In this document: piece by piece, positions 53,972 through 62,368 of the stretch
Position numbering within the stretch: the first letter of the stretch is position 1
Layout of the letters: each line of letters opens with the position of its first letter
Origin: Providencia stuartii
Lineage (GTDB): Bacteria > Pseudomonadota > Gammaproteobacteria > Enterobacterales > Enterobacteriaceae
Length of the DNA: 64,000 nucleotides
Assembly (NCBI RefSeq): GCF_029277985.1
Contig: NZ_CP119546.1
Location: 682,001 to 746,000, forward strand
Direction: 5' to 3'
The notes under the pieces: model-generated
The model's input: only the letters and a program-made list of their open reading frames with translations
The model's database searches: none
What the model was told of the DNA's origin: nothing
Made by a program: the position numbers and the translations under genes

Positions 53972-54412
53972 ATGCAATCAACCATCCATAACCCCAGCCA
54001 ACTGAAGCAGTTTGAAGCACATTTTCGTGGTGTGACTGATGCGGTTGAAAGTGAATCGATACCAGAAGTGGCGTGTTGTCGAACGTTAGTACAACGGTCG
54101 TACTCAACACATAGTGTCGTGATCCCAAAGAACCCTGTGCTGATCGCAGATGCGGACGCACAAGGAGCTTGGGTAACGGCCATGGTGTTTGTTCCAAACA
54201 TGGCATTGCAGCAAACCGCTTTTGAGCGGGCCTGGCTGCAATATCAACACGAGGTGTCTACTCAGTTACAAGACCAGTACGGTCTGACATTGGATGACAT
54301 CATGAGTTTAGATCAGCTTAAAACGTCATTTGAGCAGCACGAGAATCCAGCTCAATTGGTGGCTTGGTTAGGTCAAAAATACGACCTGGATAAGCTAAAA
54401 GCACTGGTTTAA
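53972..54412 (+). CDS. Conserved ICE protein, 146 residues, unknown function
   Basis: No recognised domain. The protein is predicted to be soluble: a helical start, beta-rich centre (RSYSTHSVVIPKNPVLIADADAQGAWVTAMVFVP) and helical end with acidic and Gln-rich stretches. It lies between DUF3150 and the VWA gene and has its own structured leader, so it is part of the same module. Confidence 0.7.
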   Translation: MQSTIHNPSQLKQFEAHFRGVTDAVESESIPEVACCRTLVQRSYSTHSVVIPKNPVLIADADAQGAWVTAMVFVPNMALQQTAFERAWLQYQHEVSTQLQDQYGLTLDDIMSLDQLKTSFEQHENPAQLVAWLGQKYDLDKLKALV

Positions 54413-54423
54413 ACACTTACATT

Positions 54424-54473
54424 CCCAGCGGGGAAACGCTCCCGCTGAGGGAGTATTCCCCCTAATGATTAGG
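54424..54473 (+). promoter_or_regulatory. Two-hairpin leader 8 (before cobT-like gene)
   Basis: Hairpin one: CCC-AGCGGG with CCCGCT-GA-GGG (54424-54451). Hairpin two: CCTAA (54461-54465) with TTAGG (54469-54473), overlapping the AGGAG ribosome site. A further outer pairing of GGGAGT with ACTTCC reaches the base before the ATG. Confidence 0.6.
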
Positions 54474-54481
54474 AGACTTCC

Positions 54482-56137
54482 ATGAATCATCCATTAAAAA
54501 ACGCACTGCCAATCGTTGCCGCCGCTTACGGCGAAAAGTTTGGTGTGAAGGTGCTTATTCAAGGACAAGATGCGTTTACCGATGGTGAGCGGATTGTGAT
54601 CCCAACAGCAAACCCAGACGACCCACACTATCAACAGATAGCTTGGGGTTATCTGGCTCATGAAGCGGCGCATATTCGGCATACCAATTTTGACATGGTG
54701 AAGAAGGCGTCGTCTAAGCCGATCCGTAAGGCACTTCTCAATATTATTGAGGATGTGCGCATTGAAAACGAATTGGCAAAGGATTACCCCGGAACCCGGC
54801 GCAGTATTTCGCAAGTGATTGAATACATGGTGGACACACAGCAAATGTGTGTACCTGAACAGCCTGAGCCTGCATCTAACTTGCAAGCCTGGTTGTTGTT
54901 TCGCTTGAGATGCTATTTTCTGGGCCAGAAAGCGCTGACGCCTTTGTATCAAGCTGTTGATGAAAGAGTGAGACAACTCTTTCCTGCCGCAGCGATGAGC
55001 CGGTTAAGCGCCATGCTGACAGCAGTGCCTAGCCTGGCATCTACAGGTGAAGTGCTGAAACTTGTCGATGCCATCGTTGCCATGTTGGAAGAAGAATCTC
55101 GTCCACCACAGGATGAGTCTGATGCTGATGGCGGTGATGACATTGGACAAGATGCGAGTAATGACAGCAATAACAGTAGTGACAGTCAAACCCCGGAAGC
55201 AGACTCGTCTGCAATGGGGGATGCTGCTGAAACGGGGGATTCAGATAACTCTGATCAAGCTGACAATTTGCGACAAGCCTTAGAGGCCAGTGCCGCTCAG
55301 TTTGAACCCGATACCTTTGCCCAAGTGGCAGAAGTGTTGTCGGAACAAGCTGAAGGACATCAGGGCGTCACTCCACTCAGTTTGCCCCAAGCAGAGCAGG
55401 CTATGTTGGGTGATGAGGCCATTTTGACCTTATCGGCGTCTGAGTCCGCTCAAATTCGAGCCAGGCTTAGGGGAATGGTTCAGTCCAGTCAGGACAATCG
55501 GAATCATGCCAAACGGCACGGTCTTCGAGTTGCAACCCATCGTCTTGCTGCCTCACAAGCAGGTGAATCGAGATTGTTTATTCAAAGGCAGCCGCGCATT
55601 GCGCCTAATGCTGCTGTGCACTTGCTTGTCGATATATCGGGCTCAATGGGTAAGCCCATTGGCGAAGGTAATCGCAAGTACTTTTATGTTGCCAATGAAG
55701 CCGCTTTGGCTTTGGCCATGGCATTGGAAGGTATACCGGGTGTTGTACCTGCGGTCAGTTATTTTCCTGGTATTCATCAGGAAGTTTCTATCGCGTTATT
55801 GCCCAAGCAATCGGTTCGACATCGGGCCGCCTGTTTTGACCAAAAACCACGAGGTTGTACGCCTATGGCACAAGCGATGTGGTTTGCGGCAAACAGTTTG
55901 TTAGCACAAAAACAGAAGCGAAAGCTAATGATAGTGCTAACGGATGGTGACCCAGATGATTGGGCTGCTACGCATGACATTGTTGACAGGTGCAGACGCA
56001 GTGGCTTTGAGCTACTGGGGATCGGGATTCAAACACGCAGTGTTGAGAGATTCTTTCCACAAAGCATCGTGATTAACGACGTCAAAGATCTAAAGCGTGA
56101 GTTATTTGAAGTAACACAACAACTGTTAATTCAGTAA
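54482..56137 (+). CDS. cobT: CobT-like VWA-domain protein with HExxH-like motif
   Basis: 551 residues. The N-terminal part holds AHEAAHIRHTNF (His-Glu-x-x-His near residues 59-63), followed by NIIEDVRIENELAKDYPG, a metalloprotease-like pattern. A Ser/Asp-rich acidic linker runs from about 205 to 260. The C-terminal von Willebrand A domain has a complete MIDAS (DISGSMGKP near residue 383, GCTPMAQAM, LTDGDPDD). It resembles CobT/cobaltochelatase subunits, but there is no cobalamin pathway here. It likely works with the CobS-like ATPase as a MoxR-VWA pair on an unknown target. Confidence 0.85.
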   Translation: MNHPLKNALPIVAAAYGEKFGVKVLIQGQDAFTDGERIVIPTANPDDPHYQQIAWGYLAHEAAHIRHTNFDMVKKASSKPIRKALLNIIEDVRIENELAKDYPGTRRSISQVIEYMVDTQQMCVPEQPEPASNLQAWLLFRLRCYFLGQKALTPLYQAVDERVRQLFPAAAMSRLSAMLTAVPSLASTGEVLKLVDAIVAMLEEESRPPQDESDADGGDDIGQDASNDSNNSSDSQTPEADSSAMGDAAETGDSDNSDQADNLRQALEASAAQFEPDTFAQVAEVLSEQAEGHQGVTPLSLPQAEQAMLGDEAILTLSASESAQIRARLRGMVQSSQDNRNHAKRHGLRVATHRLAASQAGESRLFIQRQPRIAPNAAVHLLVDISGSMGKPIGEGNRKYFYVANEAALALAMALEGIPGVVPAVSYFPGIHQEVSIALLPKQSVRHRAACFDQKPRGCTPMAQAMWFAANSLLAQKQKRKLMIVLTDGDPDDWAATHDIVDRCRRSGFELLGIGIQTRSVERFFPQSIVINDVKDLKRELFEVTQQLLIQ

Positions 56138-56154
56138 CCACATCAATTTTACCA

Positions 56155-56216
56155 CCCTGCGGGGACGATTCCGTCCCCGTCTGGGCATGGGTTCGTCTCC
56201 GCTTTTTTTGGGAGAC
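56155..56216 (+). promoter_or_regulatory. Two-hairpin leader 9 (before radC)
   Basis: Hairpin one: CGGGGACG (56160-56167) with CGTCCCCG (56172-56179), 8 perfect pairs plus CCC/GGG outside. Hairpin two: GTCTCC (56195-56200) with GGAGAC (56211-56216), 6 perfect pairs around a T-rich loop, 4 nt before the ATG and covering the ribosome site. Confidence 0.75.
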
Positions 56217-56220
56217 TCCT

Positions 56221-56718
56221 ATGAAAAACAGAAAGTTCTTAGCTGGCGAAGAAGCCGGTACTTATATCGTTCCTGAGCAAGTGACTGAAGCGGATATCTT
56301 AGATATGGCGCTCAAGCTTGCCCGTGGTCGATTGAGTAAAGGTCGCAAAATTGAACAGCCATCGTCGGCGTTCTCATACCTGCAAACACTGATGCACGAG
56401 TATGAGCACGAAGTCTTTGGTGTGCTGTTTCTTGATACAAAGCATCGCGTTATTCGATTTGAAGAGCTATTCAAAGGCACTTTAGATGCGGCGAGCGTGT
56501 ATCCAAGGGAAGTAACAAAACGAGCGCTAGAACTTAATGCGGCAGCAGTGATACTGGTTCATAACCATCCATCGGGTGATCCTGAACCCAGTGAAGCTGA
56601 TAAACGCATCACTCATCGACTCCGTGACGCCTTGTCACTTGTTGATATTCGAACGCTTGACCATGTCGTGGTCGCATCCGAGGGCTGCGTTTCGCTTGCC
56701 GAACGCGGTTATCTTTAA
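56221..56718 (+). CDS. radC: RadC-family JAB/MPN protein
   Basis: 165 residues. The JAB metal motif is VHNHPSGDPEPSEADKRIT near residues 115-130, with the upstream Glu in the GVLFLDTKHRV region typical of RadC. It was once linked to DNA repair, but its role in mobile elements remains unclear. It ends in an ATGA overlap with the next start. Confidence 0.93.
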   Translation: MKNRKFLAGEEAGTYIVPEQVTEADILDMALKLARGRLSKGRKIEQPSSAFSYLQTLMHEYEHEVFGVLFLDTKHRVIRFEELFKGTLDAASVYPREVTKRALELNAAAVILVHNHPSGDPEPSEADKRITHRLRDALSLVDIRTLDHVVVASEGCVSLAERGYL

Positions 56719-57059
56719 TGAATGGGCGCATTGCCCATTCTCCTTCATCACAAAAGCAGTCCCATCAACACACGTCATCACAGCTCGAATTTCTATTTGA
56801 GTTTGATGATGCCCCAGTCACTTGGTCTGACACGGAAATCTGGCAGTTACGCGAAGGCATTCTTTTGGATGCGATCCGTGTGTTGCTGGACGGTCGTGTC
56901 AGCACTCGGTTGCGCAAGGATGTGTTGTCGTGGATTCAAAATGACGAATTAACGCCATTTTGCTTTCGTGTTTGCGCGATGGCTGCGGTTGTCGATCCTG
57001 ATGTGCTTCGTGAGTCCATCATGTGGCTATTAAGACGACATGGTATCCAGCTTGACTAA
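56718..57059 (+). CDS. Small protein overlapping radC, unknown function
   Basis: 113 residues, ATG overlapping the radC stop by 1 base, so translation is probably coupled. A Ser/His/Gln-rich start is followed by a helical region (IWQLREGILLDAIRVLLDGR) and CFRVCAMAAVVDPDVLRESIMWLLRRHG. No known family. It is part of the conserved block before the primase-like gene. Confidence 0.65.
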   Translation: MNGRIAHSPSSQKQSHQHTSSQLEFLFEFDDAPVTWSDTEIWQLREGILLDAIRVLLDGRVSTRLRKDVLSWIQNDELTPFCFRVCAMAAVVDPDVLRESIMWLLRRHGIQLD

Positions 57060-57062
57060 CGC

Positions 57063-57147
57063 TCCTGTATTAACCGAACGGCTAATGCAGGACCTAAGCT
57101 GACTTTTGCCACCTGTGGTAGGAGTCGGCATTTTATTTAAGGAGGTT
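57063..57147 (+). promoter_or_regulatory. Structured leader of the primase-like gene
   Basis: A near-perfect inverted repeat (TCCTG-T-ATTA at 57063-57072 with TAAT-G-CAGGA at 57083-57092) is followed by nested arms GACT/AGTC and CCAC/GTGG near 57101-57125. The AAGGAGG ribosome site does not pair convincingly with either, unlike leaders 1-9. Confidence 0.5.
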
Positions 57148-57149
57148 AT

Positions 57150-58223
57150 ATGGCGTTACCTTTACAGATTGAAACAGTGAGGCCATATCTTAATGGCCAA
57201 TGGCTTCAAATACTGGCGGCGTTGGTGCCAGAACTTGATGCCGCTATTGCTCGAAAAGGCCGTCATGTGGCTTGTCCTGTTCATGGCGGTCGTGATGGCT
57301 TTAGGCTGTTCAAAGATGCTGAATATACCGGTGGTGGCGTTTGTAATACCTGCGGTATCTTTCATGATGGTTTTGAACTGTTGTCTTGGATTAATGGATG
57401 GAACTTTGCTCAGTCTATTGAAGCAATCGGCCAGGTTCTTTGTATTCAACCCGGACAAATACAAGCCCCTATTCGGCCAATACCGAGTAACGCAGTTGAT
57501 TGGAAGGCTAGAAAGCAGGACGAGGACAAAGCGATTATCCATCGCTTGAATCAAACCTGGGGAGAAACGTTTTCTCTTGCAGATACTCGTGCGCAACCAG
57601 TTTGGAACTACATGCATCGTCGTGGCATTGTTACCCGGCTTAGTCCTGAATGGGATTCGGTGCTGAGGTTTCATCCAAACTTGCCTTACCATGATGAAGA
57701 TGGCCTGTTTATCGATAGCTACCCAGCGCTGCTAGGTAAAATCGTTACTCAGCAAGGGCGTTCGGCCACGTTTCATCGGATCTACCTAAGTGAAGATGGA
57801 TTCAAAGCGCCGGTTGAAAAGCCTAAAAAGATGATGCCGATACCAAGTGACAGAACAATCACTGGTGGTGCCATTCCTATAGGTGAGCCTGGTGAAGTAC
57901 TAGGTGTTTCTGAAGGTATAGAAACGGCTTTAGCGGTTACCAGAGCAACGGGGCAAACATGTTGGTCGGTTGTGAATGCAACGCTACTGGCTAGGTTTGA
58001 ACCACCAAGTAATGTGAAAATGCTGTACATCTGGGCAGATCACGATCTCTCTGAGACCGGCCTGAATGCAGCGAATGAACTCAAGAAAAAAGCCTGGAAA
58101 AAAGGCATTCTGACACAAGTCTTGATCCCTCCTATACCAACGTCACTCGGCGTGAAAAGTTGGGATTGGAATGATGTGCTGAATGTTTACGGTGCCATGG
58201 GCTTTCCTAAAGTTCATATCTGA
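57150..58223 (+). CDS. Zinc-finger/Toprim primase-like protein
   Basis: 357 residues. An N-terminal zinc-binding site (CPVHGG near 42, CNTCG near 65) precedes a linker and a Toprim domain: LGVSEGIETALAVTR near 251 with the catalytic Glu and IWADHDLSETGLNAANEL near 293 with the Asp-x-Asp pair. This is the design of phage-like DNA primases/helicase-linked primases. It may prime second-strand synthesis after transfer. A strong terminator follows directly, so it ends the recombination block. Confidence 0.85.
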   Translation: MALPLQIETVRPYLNGQWLQILAALVPELDAAIARKGRHVACPVHGGRDGFRLFKDAEYTGGGVCNTCGIFHDGFELLSWINGWNFAQSIEAIGQVLCIQPGQIQAPIRPIPSNAVDWKARKQDEDKAIIHRLNQTWGETFSLADTRAQPVWNYMHRRGIVTRLSPEWDSVLRFHPNLPYHDEDGLFIDSYPALLGKIVTQQGRSATFHRIYLSEDGFKAPVEKPKKMMPIPSDRTITGGAIPIGEPGEVLGVSEGIETALAVTRATGQTCWSVVNATLLARFEPPSNVKMLYIWADHDLSETGLNAANELKKKAWKKGILTQVLIPPIPTSLGVKSWDWNDVLNVYGAMGFPKVHI

Positions 58224-58226
58224 TCC

Positions 58227-58249
58227 AAGGGGCTTCGGCCCCTTTTTTT
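58227..58249 (+). terminator. Rho-independent terminator
   Basis: GGGGC-TTCG-GCCCC followed by seven T, 5 bp after the primase-like stop. A textbook terminator with a stable UUCG tetraloop. Confidence 0.92.
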
Positions 58250-58252
58250 GCG

Positions 58253-58269
58253 CCTTGCATATTTGAAAA
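58253..58269 (+). repeat. 17-nt motif, copy 2 (identical copy at 1977-1993)
   Basis: CCTTGCATATTTGAAAA starts 3 bp after the terminator T run and lies upstream of the conserved gene at 58313. The first copy is in an equivalent place before the gene at 2048. A promoter or regulator site is plausible. Confidence 0.75.
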
Positions 58270-58312
58270 AACATGGAGAATGAAAAATAGATAACCAATA
58301 GGAGAAACAAAC

Positions 58313-59065
58313 ATGATGGTATTAACCCTGTTAACAAAGCAGATTGATGGTGAGTTTAAGGTTTACTGGAAGACCGGACTTCGAAGAGGTGGTGAGCTAA
58401 AGGTCGATTTAGGTGAGCAATACGACAAGCTACCTGAGCAGCAAAAGCCAATTGCAGCTGAGCTTTATGCTATTCATCACCTACTGTCAGTGAAAGAGGT
58501 GATGGGGAGTAACCGAAGCGGTAATGGGCTTCAAATCCGAGTCAGTAAAGGAGCTATCAAAAAGTTACAGAAACAACGCTCAACTCAGCATTCACTTTAC
58601 AGCCTGACTAGGTTTTTGCTCACTCGATACCAGGAAGCACAGATCTCGGTAGAGAAGCGGGACGATTGGCTCTCACATTCCTTCGAAGAATACAGCGTCG
58701 ATAATGCTACAGTGAGAGAAATCGATGAGGTCATCAACGTTCCGAATATTGGGCCTGTCGTGGTGACTCGTCACGCGCTAGAACGATTTGTGGAACGGCT
58801 TTCAGACGGCGTACCTAAGCATCCTTGGAAGGCTTTGACTTCAAGGTTATTTAGCTCATCATTGACAAAAGCAATTTTGCCTGAAAAGGTAGCTCTTCAT
58901 AAGAACCAAAAATATAGTAACAAAGCTGATATTTGGCGGCACAGTAACAGTGATTTGCATTTTGTGGTCGTTCCGTCAGGAGCGATGAAGACTTTGGTTA
59001 CTGTTTACAGGCTAAATGAGTCTCTCACAAAAGCGCAAAATGAATTCAAGATGTGTGTCCGATAA
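58313..59065 (+). CDS. Conserved ICE protein left of hotspot 3, unknown function
   Basis: 250 residues; ATG 58313 (or 58316) with AGGAG 8 nt upstream. Charged and mostly helical with no known motif. The region VVVTRHALERFVERLSDGVPKHPWKALTSRL and the later HFVVVPSGAMKTLVTVYRL look like a conserved beta/alpha domain found in many mobile-element proteins of unknown use. It sits just before the McrBC pair, where SXT elements have a core gene before the traF region. Function unknown. Confidence 0.7.
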   Translation: MMVLTLLTKQIDGEFKVYWKTGLRRGGELKVDLGEQYDKLPEQQKPIAAELYAIHHLLSVKEVMGSNRSGNGLQIRVSKGAIKKLQKQRSTQHSLYSLTRFLLTRYQEAQISVEKRDDWLSHSFEEYSVDNATVREIDEVINVPNIGPVVVTRHALERFVERLSDGVPKHPWKALTSRLFSSSLTKAILPEKVALHKNQKYSNKADIWRHSNSDLHFVVVPSGAMKTLVTVYRLNESLTKAQNEFKMCVR

Positions 59066-59084
59066 TCCAGTAACAAGGGAATAA

Positions 59085-60728
59085 ATGAAAAGTAGACTGA
59101 AAAACCTATATAAATATCTTATTGAGAACAGGAAGCATGAAGTCAATGGATGGCACAAAGCCTATCGTGACTTTTACAGTCAGGTCGCTCAAATCCGTGA
59201 GCGAATCACATCTGGAGAAGGCTTGTCTCAAAATGATGAAGCCTTTCTGAAGCAGTTACTCTATGAGAAGAGCAACGGTATCGCTTCTCGCGGACAGTCA
59301 GTGTTGAGCAATGACAACTTCCAGTCATTCATTAAAAACAAGAATTTCATATCCGCATTAGAAAAATTTATATTGATTCCAAACAGTGAAAACTTCACGA
59401 TTTTTTCTGATTCGTGGTCTAACCAAGGTAAATCCAACAACCCTGTTCTCGTTAATCGAGTGGCAGCAGCTTGTACGCTCGAAGTCTCCACAACGGTTGA
59501 TTCCGGTAAATTTAATCAGGTTTTTAGTTGGCTTATACGCGAAGGAATAATTCCAGCATACCCAGCAGAAGAAAATCAAAGTTGGTTTGCTAAAAACATT
59601 TTTCTATTAAAGAGCATCAAAAGCGAGTTTGATAATGAGCTTCGGGAAGGTAAAACTGATGAGTTTTATCTTAGTCAGTTTGTTTGGGTGCTTTACGAGA
59701 ATTTGTCAAACCCATTCAGTTTAAAGAAGCAGATTGTTAAATACGGTGCGCCGGGGACAGGGAAAACTTATCAAGCTCGCCTGCAAACTTCGCTCTTGTT
59801 TGACATCTGGAAAGAGGAATTTGCTCCCTACAGCCGTCTCACACATGCAAGTCAGATTGAGTTGGTTCAATTTCATCCTTCTTTCAGTTATGAAGACTTT
59901 ATGGAAGGGCTACGTCCTGTTTTGGACAGTGATGGGAACTCTCAATTAACGTTGCAAAATGGTGTTTTTAAAGAGTTTTGCCGAAGCGCTGGTAAGTGGG
60001 AAATCGATGTGTATGGGCTTGGACTTACTCAGAAGTGGGAGTCTCTTACTATCAAGGAACTTCTCCCGTTTAGAGAAAAGTTATCAGGCGAGCATTGGCA
60101 GGATATTTTCGAAATATCAGATATATCCAAGCTTGTATCGGAAGCAGTACCACCATTTTTCTTTATAATTGATGAGGTAAACCGAGCTGAGTTGTCTCGC
60201 GTTTTTGGTGAGTTAATGTACTGTCTGGAATACCGAGGCACTAGAGGTTGCGTTAAAACCCAATATTCCAATCTGAACAATGAACATACTGGTATGCTTA
60301 AGGACGCACAAGGGTATTTGTTCTTCATCCCAACAAACATCTATCTTATTGGAACGATGAACACGATAGACAGAAGTGTCGAAAGTTTTGACTTCGCTTT
60401 GCGTCGAAGATTCCGTTGGGAAGAAGTGGTGCCTGATATGGCGCTATTGAAATACCATTTGAACCAATTTTGCAAAGCTTGGCTGCCCTTGGTGGATAAC
60501 CTTGAACGCTTGAATGAATTGATAGCTAAAGAACCTTTGCTTGGTAATGATTACCAAATTGGTCATGCCTATTTGATGGACTTGAAGTATGCAACCAGCC
60601 TTACAGTTTCGGAGGTACGAGAGCGTGTATGGGATGATTGTATTCGTCCGTTATTACAGGAGTATCTTCGTGGAACAGGTAAGGAGACTGAACTGATTAG
60701 CTCCTTCGGAAAGGCATTTGGGGTTTAA
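59085..60728 (+). CDS. mcrB: McrB-like AAA+ GTPase/ATPase of a type IV restriction system
   Basis: 547 residues. The N-terminal 220 residues are a helical target-recognition region unlike E. coli McrB. The AAA+ core has Walker A KYGAPGTGKTYQ near 222, FHPSFSYEDFMEGLRP, Walker B FIIDEVNRAELSRVFGE near 359, and the McrB signature GTMNTIDRSVE near 424 with LRRRFRW after it. McrB translocates DNA and recruits the nuclease encoded by the next gene, which starts 3 bp downstream. The N-terminus determines which modified or foreign DNA is attacked; that cannot be predicted. Confidence 0.87.
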   Translation: MKSRLKNLYKYLIENRKHEVNGWHKAYRDFYSQVAQIRERITSGEGLSQNDEAFLKQLLYEKSNGIASRGQSVLSNDNFQSFIKNKNFISALEKFILIPNSENFTIFSDSWSNQGKSNNPVLVNRVAAACTLEVSTTVDSGKFNQVFSWLIREGIIPAYPAEENQSWFAKNIFLLKSIKSEFDNELREGKTDEFYLSQFVWVLYENLSNPFSLKKQIVKYGAPGTGKTYQARLQTSLLFDIWKEEFAPYSRLTHASQIELVQFHPSFSYEDFMEGLRPVLDSDGNSQLTLQNGVFKEFCRSAGKWEIDVYGLGLTQKWESLTIKELLPFREKLSGEHWQDIFEISDISKLVSEAVPPFFFIIDEVNRAELSRVFGELMYCLEYRGTRGCVKTQYSNLNNEHTGMLKDAQGYLFFIPTNIYLIGTMNTIDRSVESFDFALRRRFRWEEVVPDMALLKYHLNQFCKAWLPLVDNLERLNELIAKEPLLGNDYQIGHAYLMDLKYATSLTVSEVRERVWDDCIRPLLQEYLRGTGKETELISSFGKAFGV

Positions 60729-60731
60729 ACT

Positions 60732-62159
60732 GTGTGGCTTTTCGATATCATTAAGAACGGCACACTGGTCGATAACCAGTCCTATTTTGTCAGCGAAGGC
60801 ATTTTGACAAATAGACGTTTAGGAAAGTCGATAACCCTTAGTGCCAAATCAAAAGGACAATGGACCTATCCTCATAACGACGAGTCTGCAATTTGGCACT
60901 TTTTGAATTCGGTATCTCGTGATGTCGAAAAAACGCTGAATGATAATATTTCCGATGCTTTAATACTCTTCAATGATGAAGATTACGAACACAATACAGA
61001 TGGCGGTTTCATCGGTGTCTCTGGTACGGATGCAAGAAATTTTAATCTCGACACGGGCAATCTAATCGGATTTGTTAAGCGAGGAGATTACTCTCTGAAG
61101 ATCAGCTCACGTTTTGGTGATGCTTTCCTTCAATACATCATTGCAGATGCCGATGGATTTCTCGAATTAGAAAACATTGGAGGAGAAAGTCACGCAGACG
61201 GTTACGAGTGGCTTTTAGCATATCTATGGAACATTAAGTTTAAGAGAGCATACCGCCTGGGCTTGCCAAAGACTTATATTACAAGAAATGATCGTATTTC
61301 CCGCGTAAGGGGAACTATAAATGCTACAGATTATTTCCAGAATAAGTCATCTGGAAAATATTTATGCTCGTACCGAGAGCACAGCTACGACAGCCCTGCA
61401 ACTTCACTTTTTATAAAAGCTTATGAAGCAGTCGCACATTACTCATTTTGTCACCAAACACGAAATATCTATAGTGCATTTCTGACTGCCAATCAGGGGA
61501 TTAAAAGGTCACAGCAAGAAATTTTGAGGACTTCTCATTTCACCAACCCTTTCTACAATGATTATAACGTGCTCATTGACTTATCTAAGCAAGTCATTGA
61601 CCGGAAGGGCTCTGATTTTGATTCGCAGCAGGATTCGAGTGCTTTCTTTTTCGATATTTCGATGTTGTTTGAATATTTCATTCGTAAGCTCATTAAGCGA
61701 GATGGGCTACGCCTGCTAGGTAAGTTCGAGCAACGTCAGCAAATAGCATCTGGTGCTCTCAGTGGTTATATGAGAAAACTTGAACCTGATCTTGTTATAG
61801 AAATCGATGAGAGTTTATTCGTATTTGATGTGAAGTATAAAGCATTTGATTCACAATTTGGGGTGAAGCGTGAAGATCTTTTTCAGCTACATACTTACAT
61901 AGGGCAGTATGGAAATGTTGCCGCAATCAAGGGATGTGGATTTATTTACCCTATATCAGAAGAACGATGGGCTTCACTTAACCTTGAAAAAACACAGGGT
62001 GTGATTTCAGATATTATTCACCAGCAAGGACAAGAGATACCGTTCCATGTGCTTTTTCTAAAAATCCCTGAAGATACGTATATTGATTTTAATAGGAAAA
62101 TGAAAGAGCAGTGCAGCATTTTTATTAATGCCCTTTATTCTAAGGTTTTTAATCGGTGA
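60732..62159 (+). CDS. mcrC: McrC-like PD-(D/E)XK nuclease subunit
   Basis: 475 residues, GTG start 3 bp after mcrB. The N-terminal part follows the McrBC 5-methylcytosine system family. The nuclease motif is near residue 352: EPDLVIEIDESLFVFDVKYKAF, giving the catalytic Asp, Asp/Glu and Lys. It cuts DNA that the McrB-like motor brings in. It ends hotspot 3. The 240 bp after it show no gene and lead into the traF leader. Confidence 0.85.
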   Translation: MWLFDIIKNGTLVDNQSYFVSEGILTNRRLGKSITLSAKSKGQWTYPHNDESAIWHFLNSVSRDVEKTLNDNISDALILFNDEDYEHNTDGGFIGVSGTDARNFNLDTGNLIGFVKRGDYSLKISSRFGDAFLQYIIADADGFLELENIGGESHADGYEWLLAYLWNIKFKRAYRLGLPKTYITRNDRISRVRGTINATDYFQNKSSGKYLCSYREHSYDSPATSLFIKAYEAVAHYSFCHQTRNIYSAFLTANQGIKRSQQEILRTSHFTNPFYNDYNVLIDLSKQVIDRKGSDFDSQQDSSAFFFDISMLFEYFIRKLIKRDGLRLLGKFEQRQQIASGALSGYMRKLEPDLVIEIDESLFVFDVKYKAFDSQFGVKREDLFQLHTYIGQYGNVAAIKGCGFIYPISEERWASLNLEKTQGVISDIIHQQGQEIPFHVLFLKIPEDTYIDFNRKMKEQCSIFINALYSKVFNR

Positions 62160-62368
62160 CGTTTTTTTGTGGAGAAAGGCCATTGTTCAACGAAATGTCA
62201 TTTTTTTGAAGTCGAGATTGTTTATTGAGTTGGGTATCAGTTTTATATCATAGGCATTATCGAGATAGTGACAAGTCAGCTGAGTTGGGTTGACAGTTCC
62301 CTATAGTCAGAAACACACACAATTCCTTCATCTATCTGGCCAATGGCACTGGCGGGGATCTTTAGCAT

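Noticed and set aside
54482..56137. Cobaltochelatase function for the CobS-like and CobT-like genes
   Set aside because: No other cobalamin gene is present and both lie within a DNA-recombination block; the MoxR-VWA pair is used for many other tasks.
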